A stretch of 23,755 bases of DNA from NCBI GenBank assembly GCA_003427395.1, contig BFEA01000006.1:2494865-2518619 (forward strand), written 5' to 3'. The stretch comes from Chara braunii. Its lineage: Eukaryota > Streptophyta > Charophyceae > Charales > Characeae. A program made the translations under genes and the position numbers. Of this stretch, positions 7,569 through 16,765 are shown piece by piece. The notes under the pieces were generated by a model. The model had not been told where the DNA came from and made no database searches. It saw only the letters and a program-made list of their open reading frames with translations. Positions within the stretch are counted from its first letter, which is position 1, and each line of letters begins with the position of its first letter.

Positions 7569-8750
7569 ATAATCATGTGCTTCACGAACAGGAATTCAGA
7601 ACATTGTTAAGAATCCTGTTGTGTGGCAGGTTCGTGTACATAGTTGTAAAGTCCGCCGTATGTGGTGTACAGCCTCGAAGGGATTGTGCATTCTGCTTGA
7701 GATCCAGAATGACTTCCTCAGCACTTTGACAATCCAGCAACGCCGTACACCACTTTCTTGATAAAGCTCATTATCCTTACTGCGCAGGGACTTGATCACA
7801 CCTTGAAGGGCGTAGCTGAGTAAGTGGGAGGCCATTGTTGTACTTGCAAAAGGCTTATGCGGGGTTCTGTTGTGCAGGTCCGTAACCGAAGGTCGGTGAG
7901 GTGTTGTGCAAGGCGCAGATCGGGAAAGGTTATTCCGCAGTGTAACTCCACAAATCAGACGAAGGGCAGGTGGAGGTTTGTGTGCTTTGAGTGCAGAGTA
8001 GAGATTGGGCAGGGTGTCAGTATGTCGACAGCCCCAACGTTGGTTGAAAAGTGCATGGCGTTCGAGGTTGCTGGCCACAGTCTCCAATGCTTGATTGTAG
8101 GTGAAACTGTCAAGATCTTGTGATAAGTTATACGAGTACCAACGCTTGCAGCAGATTGCCATGTTGTGTGATGTTTTATCGACAGGTACTATAACGAATT
8201 GCTTCTGTAGCTGCCGAAGAGATGTGTTGGCAGCACGCGAGGCAGTTTGAGTAGGTGCTTGGTACGGTGACGCAGTAAAGTTCCATCGGCATCTTGAAAG
8301 AACTGATGTGCACCATTTGCGCAGCTGAGAGAGACTGTCAGCAATCAGAGACTCATTATTGCGTGCTGATCTCATGGTTGCTATAAATTTGGCAATATAC
8401 TCATCCAGGCCGAGTTTCAATGCTTTCATAACATCTGTGGTGTCGGCATTGAGGCGGTACTGGGAGCCTTCAAAGAAGAGACCCCGTAAGTGTGTATCTT
8501 GTATAATGGTGTAGTCCACTGTGGCTACATGACCATCCACAGTGTCTACACATTGTGGGAATACTTGTCGACAAGGACAATGGCCAGGGTCTGGAAGAGG
8601 CATATTGCTTGTTATGTTGAGTGTCACTTCTGTAAAATTACAGAACTGGACACGTATGGGTGGCACCATCTTGTCGCAGATACGTACCTCCTTGGCAAGG
8701 GCAGGCCGTGGATGTAAATCAGCAACCTTTGGAAGCCGAAGGACACTCCG
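7569..8750 (-). pseudogene. Penelope-like element reverse transcriptase, N-terminal half, truncated
   Basis: The minus-strand frame carries conserved blocks in order. G-H-C-P-C (8585-8571) and G-H-V-A-T-V-D (8534-8514) resemble the C-x-C and G-H-x-x-T-G-D blocks preceding RT in several Penelope-like elements. V-P-V-D-K-T-S-H-N (8189-8163) fits the DKG/DKA box. L-P-N-L-Y-S-A-L-K-A-H-K-P (8012-7974) fits the LPxxYxLxKxHKxP block. RT motif A, D-F-T-T-M-Y-T-N-L-P-H (7653-7621), is in a different frame, so a frameshift lies between about 7740 and 7660. Sequence stops at 7568 where the E1 LTR begins, so motifs B-E (including the catalytic DD) and any GIY-YIG endonuclease are missing. These elements reverse-transcribe their RNA at the target site. 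The open frame extends upstream to 9077 through a CA microsatellite, but that part shows no conservation. Confidence 0.65.
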
Positions 8751-8752
8751 TA

Positions 8753-8754
<2 letters not shown>

Positions 8755-8800
<46 letters not shown>

Positions 8801-8812
8801 TGTTTGTGTGTT
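8755..8812. repeat. (GT)n microsatellite
   Basis: About 22 GT units followed by interrupted TTTGTG repeats, just upstream of the Penelope-like coding region in its orientation. Confidence 0.95.
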
Positions 8813-9574
8813 TGCTGGGCATGCACAGCTCCCACACGGGCCTCTTCAGGGCACGACATTGGTCCAGCCAGAGGCCAGGTAGTGGTAGGGGTCTTCGTTT
8901 TTTGGGGTTTTCTATATTTTCTGAGTTCATTTTTGTTTGTTTTAAGTTCATTTTGTCTGATCCAGTTTTTGTCCGGTCTAGATGTGTCATTTCATTTCTT
9001 GTCCATACCGGTAGTGTCGTCCGGACCATCATGCCTGATTCTGGTCTAGCATCCTGCACTATTGATTGGAGGTACATTTGGACGGCACAGGATTCAGACC
9101 GAGGCAGCTCCCAGTAGGCCCAGCGCTATATATAGCTGGCCCAGTCAGTTGGGGCACACATCATTCTGGGAGTCATGCTGCCATGCTACTGGATGCAGCA
9201 CTGGAGTAGCTGCACTAGAGTAGACTAGCGGAGGTAGGATAGAAGGAGAGTAGAGGCTAGAGGAGGTGCTGCGCCGGAGGGGACTCACCTGGAGGCTTAA
9301 CTGTGGACACGATAGTCGTAGCTCTATCGTCAGGCCTTGGTGGCCACCTGCAGAACTACAGCTCAAGGCAACACTTTTCACTGGTCAGTATCAGGTCGAG
9401 AAAGGCGGGGGCGGGAGAGAGCGGAGAGCTCCTTCTCCTTCTTCTTCTTCTTCTTCTTCTTCTTCTTCTTCTTCTTCTTCTTTCCTACCCTATCCACCAC
9501 CTTTTTGAATGCGAGGAGTAGGCGCGCAGGAAAAACACTCAAGTAGTGGGGAGTAGGCCCGCGACACTTCCGGC
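8813..9574. other. Unassigned region without supported gene
   Basis: No coding support on either strand. It contains a 12-bp palindrome GCTATATATAGC (9125-9136) in a context resembling the E1 LTR TATA region (GGCCCAG...GCTGGCCCAG). It also contains a (CTT)n tract at 9431-9483. The region may include the diverged upstream part of the E2 LTR: a TGTGGACACG at 9302 lies about where an LTR start would be expected from the length of the LTR at 17338-18597. Similarity there is too weak to call. Confidence 0.4.
9431..9483. repeat. (CTT)n microsatellite
   Basis: Roughly 17 CTT units on the plus strand. They produce poly-Ser, poly-Phe, poly-Leu and poly-Lys frames that are artefacts. Confidence 0.95.
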
Positions 9575-10544
9575 AGCGGGAGAAAAACACTCAAATAGCA
9601 GGTACGCCGGTACCACTCGAGTAGCGGTCCATGTGTCGGGAACTGGCGGCCGAGCAGAAGAAGACAAAAACTGGGCATTTTTAGCGGCCCGGTAGCGGTA
9701 GGCTAGAGATAGGCGGGTACCGGTCCAAGTAGCCTGAGTCTAGGGCCTGTGCGGACAATATCAGAGCCTGCAATGATGTTTCCCTCCGAAAGGGAGGAGG
9801 TACCAGTAGCTTGGAGGCTGCGCGGCCTGGAAGTCACCGCCCACGAGGCAAGCAGGCCGCTATATCTCCTGGAGGAGCGAGTAGCCCCTCATTTGCAAAA
9901 TGCAAGTTTGGACGCCGTGCTGCTTGAGCGAGCGTTGGCTCTCAAAGCACTGCCTGGGAGGAAGGACGAGAGCTGGGCGCTCTGCCTGGCTATAACGAGC
10001 AGCCCAGCTTGAGGAGGAGGATGAAGGGGGCGAACGGGGAGAGTGGTGAGGTACCTACCTGGCTATGGTACACCATCTTCATCACCTTGTTAGGCGCTGC
10101 ATCTGGGAGGCCCCAGTTGGGGTAGCGCTGCGCCAAGGAAGCAAGGCAGAGCCAGGCATGGCAACCTGAAGAGCAGCGGCCATAGCTGCTTTGCGTTGTC
10201 TTTTGCACAGGAGGGAAGAGCCCTTAGTACTCCGCCATAGCCTAGGCCTGTGCGAGGAAGAAGAAGAGGAAGGCCATGGCTATGGTGGACCTCTTATTAA
10301 GCTGGCAGTAAGAGGGAACTTCGGATATTGGTTCTGGTTCAACCACTCATTGTTATTATTATTATAGTTTGGAGAAGAATAAGATTGGCAGAGACAAGGA
10401 GGAGGAGGAGGAGAGTGGAGAGAGAAGGGGGATTTGTCATTGGTCTTGCTGGTTACATCTCCTTCTGCTTTCGTTTCTTTCGCAATTGGGTGGCATTGTC
10501 TTTCCTCGTGAATTTCCACTTCAAAAAGAGCCAGGATCGTAACA
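9575..10544 (+). repeat. E2 5' LTR (left boundary uncertain)
   Basis: Homologous to about 17610-18597 through many blocks, including AACACTCAA-TAGCAGGTA, GCCGAGCAGAAGAAGACAAA, TGCAATGATGTTTCCCTC and CCCCAGTTGGGGTAG. It ends GGATCGTAACA, next to a degenerate PBS, as the related LTR ends GGATCTTAACA. A GGAAAAACACTCAAGTAG motif is duplicated at about 9529 and 9580. Upstream of 9575 similarity to the related LTR is not evident. Confidence 0.65.
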
Positions 10545-10546
10545 TT

Positions 10547-10558
10547 CGGTATCAAAGT
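10547..10558 (+). other. E2 primer binding site, degenerate
   Basis: CGGTATCAAAGT lies two nucleotides after the LTR end. Three substitutions separate it from TGGTATCAGAGC, which is intact at the same place in E3. Confidence 0.6.
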
Positions 10559-10595
10559 GGAGTTACTTGCTGGCGAGAGGTGTTAGTCACCCTAC

Positions 10596-10638
10596 CCCTA
10601 ATTCCGAGTTAGTTAGGGCTACTTACCTCGGATTAGGG
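10596..10638 (+). other. Hairpin downstream of E2 PBS
   Basis: CCCTAATTCCGAG pairs with CTCGGATTAGGG with one bulged T across an 18-nt loop. E3 has a different-sequence stem at the equivalent place (18657-18684), which suggests a conserved leader structure. Confidence 0.55.
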
Positions 10639-12048
10639 TTGGAGGTTAGGTTAAGAAGGGCAGCGATGCACTGAGGTACTGTGGGTGCTGCCCCCACCTG
10701 GTTAGGTCAGGTGGAGTTGAGATTGGACCTGGCCAGATCCATCGAGTGAATGCTTGGGGTGGCAAGACACAAAGGAGGCTGATTGGAGTGAGCGAGAGGG
10801 AGCAGAGAGTGAGAGGTACTCGCACCTGGAATCTGGACCTGAAGAAGACATTGAGTGACTTTCGGGCTTCCCCTCAAGAGGGAGACTTGACCAGAAGCTG
10901 CCATATCTGCATCAAGAGCTGTAAGTTGCTACTTTGGTCTTCAACATCGACGGGGGATCCGATGTTGTATATTGGCGTAGGTAGGCCCTCTTAGTCATGT
11001 TAGGACACTTCTTGCAGTGGTAGCTAGGGGTCAGGAGGACCTATGAGAGAGCGGGCTGAGTCGTTAGCTCATCTTTTGAGGTTGTGCCTCACAGGTAAGT
11101 GTCATGTGACTTGGGTTGCCCATGGGTGGTTGCATGGTGCTTCGTGGCCTATTGGGGATAACGCTGGGCTCTTTTCCTCTTCTCGGCAATCTTGGTTATG
11201 TGTGTGAGTGTGTGGATTGCTGTCTCACTTGATGGATGGATGGACGATGTATCTTGTTTTCAATGCCATATCTTTCTACCGTGCATTGTCTTTTCATTTC
11301 TGAACGGTCGTACTTGGTCGGTTCTTGCTGAAGTTGTCTTTTCCTTTTCAGCATGGTAGAGGCAGTTTGGGACCATCCTGGGACACCCTTTTAGTTGGTC
11401 CTGGTCCACGACCTACTTCGAAACCTTTGGGACTCTGTGAGACCAGGCCCAACGGGACTGGAACCTTTGAATCTGTTGTCGTTTGTTGCGTTTCTTTGCT
11501 GCGCTGGAACTGGGGGACACACGGCTAGTAGGGATATTCCTTTCGAGTGGATCTTGACTGGTCTTACCTCATGTTCTCACACACCCCCCCGTGTCTAACT
11601 CGGCGACCGTTTGTACCCCTCGAAATCTCCATTGCTTCAGTTAGTTCTTTTTTATATTTGACTTATATGTGATGCATGTTCCATGTTGGGTTATTCAACA
11701 GGGGATCTTGACTCTGATCTGATCGGACCCATTCGTTAAGTCAAACCTCTCTCTAAAATATTATTTTTTTATTTTTACCCTGTTGCATGGAGCCATTCTC
11801 TAGTCCAAATGAATAGCTACTCCAGCAAGGAGTTCTACCTTCACTCTTGTGATTTTTATTTTTATTTTTCTCTATTTGAACTAACTATGTCCAGCATTGA
11901 GACGGGTGCACAAAAACCGAAAAGAGAGAAAAGGGGGAGAGAAGGTACTCTTTTTTAAAGTGTGAGGACGGGTAAGAGGAGCATTCGTTCAAACGTGAGC
12001 AAAGAGCGGACACCTCTTAAGAGTTCTACTCACACCCCATCCTCCAGC
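10639..12048 (+). other. E2 untranslated leader
   Basis: About 1.4 kb without a supported gene. It is homologous to the E3 leader in several blocks (for example GCACCTGGAATCTG, GGGGGATCCG, TTGCCCATG, GTAGAGGCA, GACCTACTT), so it belongs to the element. Confidence 0.6.
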
Positions 12049-13753
12049 ATGGTAGACATCTCATCTGCACAATGGCAGGCCATGCAATACGCAGCGGACG
12101 AAAGAGAGAAACCGTTCCTTAAGAAACTTTATGAAGGCGCATTGCAAAGCGAGAGGGAGGCAGAGGCGGCAGCGAGATCAACAAGTATTGAGTCCCAAGT
12201 GGCCCTTCTAGCCGTTCCGGAAACCAATGATACCTGGTTGAAGGAGAAGTTAACCGCTGCCGTCGCAGCCTTGGTTCAACTGCAAACTCCAAAGAATTTT
12301 GAGTCGCGCGTGAGAGCTCTAGAGCAGCGGAACCAAGAGCTGCAGGCTGAGATTGCAGGCCTCAAGCAGGCCTAACTGACCATCCTCAACCCCTAACTCG
12401 GTCCTCATGCAGAGACCAAGTGGAATTGTAATGAGTGAAAGAATCGGTGCCAGCTCTTCAAGCGGCAGCGCCCGCAGTTCTGCACTTGCCCCAGTCCCAA
12501 ATGCAGGTTCACCAGCCCAAAACGTTGCAGCTCCTGTTGGCATACAGTACAGCTGCCCTGTAATGGACAAGAGGGCGGCCACGCTGCCGTCCAAGTACGA
12601 TGGGACGGGAGATATTACCCCCTGGACCAGTTTCATGCACTCATACTTCGAGGTACTGCGAACAGCACACGAAGACCGAAGTACGATCATGGGCACAAAT
12701 ATCGAGCCCACCATACGGAGTTTCATTGAACTCAAAGCTATCAGTGCAGGTTATGAAAGGATAGACCTGACTGAGTGGTTGAAGGTGACTCTTGTACATA
12801 CTCTTGAGGACCTCCTCATTGCGTAGTACCAAGATAAGCTCGCTGCGCTCAAAGCAAGGCTGAAACTTGAGGCCCTCAAGAACTAAAAGTAGAGGATTTC
12901 CATGCAGGCTATGGAGCAGCATTTGAATAGTTTGTTTACTCCAGACTTGGGATGGACTCACATGTGTTGCATGGATATAGTTATGGGAGTGGCCCCTAAA
13001 GAATACATCTCCCAGCTAGGACTCAAGGAGCATTCGACTTTGCGTGAGCTCTTAATGGATCTAGTCAACCTAGAGGCCAAAGACCTTGCCAGGCGTGCAA
13101 AGACACCAGTTGCAGGTAAGTCTTTTTTACCCAAGCGGTTGGGAAGCAGCAACCAGCTTGCCATGCATGAACATCGGCAGGCTGAGGATCAGTCCTATGC
13201 AGACGATCTGCCTCTAGAAGACGATCTAGAGCCAGACTCCGATGCGGGTTGTTCTACATCAGCCATTGAGTCTGATATGAATGAGGAAGAGTACTGCAAT
13301 GCCTTTAAAAAGACTGCTTCACGCAAGGGGGCTAACCGCAGTTCAGGTAAGGGAACCATAACCCACCTTCCCAAGAATACAGAGATTCGTGAGGAACCAA
13401 AGGATGCTTCTACCAAACCTTGGGAAGCCCTCCGCATCAATAAAAAAGAATGGGAAAAAAGATCCAAATTGTGAGTTCTTGCCAAAAGCCTAGGCATGCT
13501 GTGCAGGACCGTTACTGTTTGCAGGGAAACAGGCAAAGGGCGTAAAAGAGTTATCAGCACTCTCTACACCAATGAATGGTCAATTGCAGGCCCCTCTAAG
13601 GAGCCTGAATCTGATCAACAGGCTGCACTTAAAGTCCGAACTGATGCTGAATCCAAGGCTGTTCCAGTCCAGGAACTCTATATTAAACCTTGGGAGGAGT
13701 CTAAGGAAGTCAACTTCCACTCTCACCTAAAACATTGGATGCAGCTCAAGTAG
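12049..13753 (+). pseudogene. E2 gag remnant
   Basis: An ATG at 12049 opens M-V-D-I-S-S-A-Q-W-Q and runs to a stop at 12375 with a Leu/Glu-rich coiled-coil C-terminus. A second frame opens at 12407 and contains L-P-S-K-Y-D-G-T-G-D-I-T-P-W, typical of the capsid start of Ty3/gypsy Gag, where a short W-containing segment precedes the helical core. The same second frame continues past stops at 12824-12826 and about 12883-12892 into L-N-S-L-F-T-P-D-L-G. An acidic segment follows (D-L-P-L-E-D-D-L-E-P), with further stops at 13472-13474 and 13751-13753. No CCHC zinc knuckle was found. Gag assembles the virus-like particle. This copy cannot make a full one. Confidence 0.6.
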
Positions 13754-13868
13754 CATCGCCGGGTTCAAAGGGTGTAGAGTTGATCTTCTTCAAGCTGCTC
13801 ATTTACCGCCGATACATCCGTGATTTGATTGATATTTTCTCCTAATGGGATTCGTAAGGCGTGCTTCA

Positions 13869-14000
13869 GAATGAAGAAAGTGGAGCTGTAGAACCCTTGA
13901 CGGACCCAGGTAGACAACCAAGAGGCACGCAAGGGAATGAAGAAAGTGGAGTTTCAAAACCCTTGTCGGACCCAGGTAGGCAACCAAGAGGTTGTCACTT
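13869..14000 (+). repeat. 66-bp in-frame tandem duplication in E2 protease region
   Basis: GAATGAAGAAAGTGGAG...CAACCAAGAGG occurs at 13869-13934 and 13935-14000, exactly 66 bp apart (22 codons). The first copy has acquired stops. The second keeps the frame open. Confidence 0.85.
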
Positions 14001-14356
14001 CAACACATGATGTCAAAGGTGTGTGCATCACCTTTGACAAAGATCGCACCGTCACACATAAGTTGAACTTCTACATCCTCGATAAGGACCCCTTCGACGT
14101 GCTATTTGCCATGAGTTGGTTAATGGCCCATTGTCTCAGGACCACGTTGGCAGATGCTCGGTTCGTGGTGTGTGATGCTAAGGGGAACGAGAGTACCGTC
14201 TCGTTGGACGAGACGCGCGAGTCCCCAGTGACTCTTTTGAGTGTGAAAAAATTCTGCAAATTAGTGCACAGTCGCAAGGAAGGTGAGCATTTGCATGTAG
14301 ACTTCGTCAAGCCTATCCATGTGCCTTCTACTTTTGCTGCATTTTCTACTTCATAA
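13937..14356 (+). pseudogene. E2 retropepsin-like protease, N-terminus degenerate
   Basis: This open segment is in the same frame as gag and RT. L-N-F-Y-I-L-D-K-D-P-F-D-V-L-F-A-M-S-W-L matches the C-terminal part of a retropepsin, where a D-V-I-L-G-M-x-W-L block is usual. The first Asp of the catalytic D-[ST]-G should lie upstream, where the frame is disrupted (about 13770-13900). The TAA at 14354 separates it from the RT frame. Known role is maturation of Gag-Pol. Confidence 0.55.
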
Positions 14357-14428
14357 AATAACTCTACTTCGACTCCCTCGACTTCTAATGAAAACGATAA
14401 GTCTACTTATAATCCAACTACTTCAATT

Positions 14429-15173
14429 TTGGTTGTTATTGTTGTAAATTCGCAAACTGGTTTTCTCTCTCTTGATGCGGATGATCCTCCACCGAAAGTC
14501 CCAGCAAACATTCATCTACTAGATCAATTCCCAAAAGTTTTGGTTGAACCTCGTGGGGTTCCCGAGCGTTCAGTCAAACACAAGATCGAGATGGTAAAAA
14601 GGGGTGTTCGAAGAAAGAGCGTCTATCATATGGGGCAAGGCGAGTTGGAGGAGTTGAGAAGACATATTGATGACATGATTGACCGTGGATGGATTAGGCC
14701 TAGTGAGTCTCAGTTCGGTGCATTTGTCTTGTTTGTGCCCAAGAAAGAAGCCAAACTTCGAATGTGCATCAATTATTGTGGCCTAAACAGTATCACTAGA
14801 AAGAACGCTTATCCCTTGCCTCGCATAGATGATTTGTTGGATGTTGCAGGGTCGTGCAACGTCTTCTCCAAGATCCGCCTCAAGTCTGGCTACCACCAGA
14901 TTGAAGTCGATCCGGCCTACCAGCACAAAACTTCATTCAAAATGTGCGATGGGCTGTACGAGTTTATCGTTATGCCCCTCGGTCTCACAAATGCACCAGC
15001 CACATTTCAGTGCCTTATGGACAAGGTCCTCCACCATCAACTCAACAGGTTTATTTTTGTTACCTCGATGACATCCTGATATTTAGCAAGTTCATGGAAG
15101 AGGACGCCAAGCACCTTGAGGAAGTTTTGCAGATCCTCAAGGAGGCAAAGTTGCATCTCAACTTAAACCACTA
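14429..15173 (+). pseudogene. E2 reverse transcriptase, part 1
   Basis: This is the same frame as gag and protease until about 15058. It contains M-G-Q-G-E-L-E-E-L, then R-M-C-I-N-Y (motif 1 region), P-L-P-R-I-D-D-L-L, F-S-K-I-R-L-K-S-G-Y-H-Q-I (motif A region) and M-P-L-G-L-T-N-A-P-A-T-F-Q (motif B region). In motif A the catalytic Asp codon is CGC (14876-14878), giving Arg where E3 has K-I-D-L. The catalytic Y-L-D-D (15061-15072) is in the next frame after a single-base shift. The sequence continues D-I-L-I-F-S-K to L-H-L-N-L-N, where the TIR insertion at 15174 interrupts. RT copies element RNA into DNA. This copy is non-functional. Confidence 0.85.
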
Positions 15174-15301
15174 GTACTTGGCCCAGCTATCGGTCGTGGC
15201 TTGCCCGTTAACACGCCGCAGCCTCAGGAGGTCAGCCGAGAGCAGCACCTGGTAGTTCAGCAAACACCTGGGTCAACAACTTTCGGGATGACACTCGCGA
15301 A

Positions 15302-15332
15302 NANAAAAAAAAAAAAAAAAAAAAAAAAAAAA
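15302..15332. repeat. Poly-A run with ambiguous bases
   Basis: N at 15302 and 15304 and then a long A-run. This marks uncertain assembly inside the TIR insertion. Confidence 0.9.
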
Positions 15333-15358
15333 CGGCTCTCGACAATGGTGCACTCACG

Positions 15359-15380
15359 AGAGAGAGAGAGAGAGAGAGAG
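15359..15380. repeat. (GA)n microsatellite
   Basis: About eleven GA units. Confidence 0.95.
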
Positions 15381-15505
15381 TTTTCATAGGAACGAATCTT
15401 CCCGCAAAAGCGAGAGGATTCATTCCCACTTGCACGTTCGAAAGCACGAGAAAGAGAGAGAGAGGCAGTTGTATTCGCGAAGAACACTGCAAGAAACGCG
15501 TCGCC

Positions 15506-15519
15506 TCTCTCTCTCTCTT

Positions 15520-15573
<54 letters not shown>
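15506..15573. repeat. (CT)n microsatellite
   Basis: A long CT array with two TTT interruptions, inside the TIR insertion. Confidence 0.95.
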
Positions 15574-15577
<4 letters not shown>

Positions 15578-15585
15578 CCAGTCCA

Positions 15586-15676
15586 GCACGAAATTGGAAA
15601 ACTGCAAAACCAGCACGAATCGTCCCGGGATCTGCGTGAAGATTCATCTTGGTTTTGCGGCTTTCCAATTTCGTGC
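15586..15676. other. Long imperfect inverted repeat between CT arrays
   Basis: The 36-nt arms 15586-15621 and 15641-15676 pair at about 30 positions around a 19-nt loop that contains CCCGGG. The outer 15 bp (GCACGAAATTGGAAA and its complement) are perfect. Confidence 0.75.
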
Positions 15677-15791
15677 GGGGTTGGAAACAAGAGCGAGAGA
15701 GAGAAAGAGAGGGACATGGTGACTTTGCCGCATCGATGAACTTTGTTAACGAATCTTCCCACAAATCCCGAGATGATTCATTCCACACCTG

Positions 15792-15794
<3 letters not shown>

Positions 15795-15868
<74 letters not shown>
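15795..15868. repeat. (TC)n microsatellite
   Basis: About 36 uninterrupted TC units inside the TIR insertion, followed by a pyrimidine-rich stretch to about 16023. Confidence 0.95.
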
Positions 15869-15870
<2 letters not shown>

Positions 15871-16122
15871 GCGCGGGAACGAAACGCACAACCGGTTTTT
15901 TTTCCTTGGTTTTACTTTTCCTTTTTCTCATTTTTCTTTCATTTTCTTTTTTCGTTCTTCGTTTTGAGAATTCAGATGTTAGTTTTTTTCCCTATTTTCC
16001 TCCGTTTTTTACTCTTCTCTTTCAGCAACACGTCCGAGAAGCAAATGTCTGGTAGCCCCAGCCTCGGCATGGGTCGGCATACCGGTCGGCCAACGCTCGG
16101 ACTTGATAGTTGGGCCAAGTAC

Positions 16123-16765
16123 AAAAAGAAATATGAGTTTGGGAGGGATAGCGTCATCTATCTTGGGCACCAGTTGTCCGCCAACATCCTTGAGCCTGAG
16201 GCAACCAAGATTGAAGTTATACGGAAGTGGAATCAACCGGCTAATGTATGCGAACTGCGGTCCTTCCTTGGTTTGGGTTCATATTACCAAAAGTTTGTAC
16301 CCAATTTTTTTGTCTAACAAGCAAGAATGTCACTTATGTGTAGTGTAAGAAGTGTGAAACTGCGTTCCAAGCTTTGAAGGAGGCTTTGATAAATCATCCT
16401 GTGTTCCGCATTGTAGATCCCAACCTAACGTTCGTAGTCACTACGGATGCGAGCTAGTATGGGATTGGCGCAGTGTTGCAGCAAGATGGTGGCAATGGCG
16501 TGCGTCCACACGAACATTACAGCAAACAAATGCCCAGCCACAAGGTAGCTACCTCCACTTATATGCGTGAGCTTTATGCCTTGCTAGAGGCGCCAGCGCA
16601 TTGGAAGCATCATCTTTTGGGTCACTACTTCCAAGGTCTACTCGGATCATCAGACCTTCAAATCACAAACCGATCTCTCTCCGACGTTGATCCGCTAGCT
16701 GTATATAATTTAGAGTTGAAACACAAGAAAGGTGGTTATAATCGCATCGTTGATTGTCTCGTCAT
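16123..16765 (+). pseudogene. E2 RT C-terminus and RNase H
   Basis: Resumes after the TIR insertion with Y-E-F-G-R-D-S-V-I-Y-L-G-H, then L-R-S-F-L-G-L, the RT connection typical of Ty3/gypsy. After a stop at about 16315 a second segment gives V-V-T-T-D-A-S, then TAG (16455-16457), then Y-G-I-G-A-V-L-Q-Q-D. The T-D-A-S-x-Y-G-I-G-A-V-L block is the first RNase H motif (catalytic Asp). T-Y-M-R-E-L-Y-A-L follows with the motif-2 Glu. The DHQ-type region is rearranged before L-E-L-K-H-K-K-G-G-Y-N-R. RNase H removes the RNA strand of the hybrid. Confidence 0.75.

Larger units (their letters stand above)
15174..16122. mobile_element. TIR-bounded insertion in E2 RT (non-autonomous, microsatellite-filled)
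   Basis: The left end GTACTTGGCCCAGCTATC (15174-15191) and the right end GATAGTTGGGCCAAGTAC (16105-16122) are inverted repeats matching at 17 of 18 positions. RT similarity breaks off exactly before the left end and resumes just after the right end (Y-E-F-G-R-D-S-V-I-Y-L-G-H). No transposase is present. The interior holds poly-A, GA and CT arrays, a hairpin and duplicated GAATCTTCCC motifs. The left flank reads CACTA directly before GTAC, but the right end lacks a matching TAGTG, so a CACTA class is not supported. No clear target duplication is seen. Confidence 0.7.

Noticed and set aside
8755-9077. N-terminal extension of the Penelope-like reading frame to 9077
   Set aside because: It crosses a GT microsatellite and shows no conserved blocks. 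The open frame is probably fortuitous.
9266-9590. Open frames with poly-Ser, poly-Phe or poly-Lys
   Set aside because: All derive from the CTT microsatellite.
15170-15180. CACTA motif at the left end of the TIR insertion suggesting a CACTA/EnSpm transposon
   Set aside because: The right end lacks the complementary TAGTG, and the inverted repeats begin at GTAC.
15900-16030. Pyrimidine tract ending CTCTTTCAG as a genuine 3' splice site
   Set aside because: It lies inside a CT-rich transposon interior, and no matching donor or exon could be supported.
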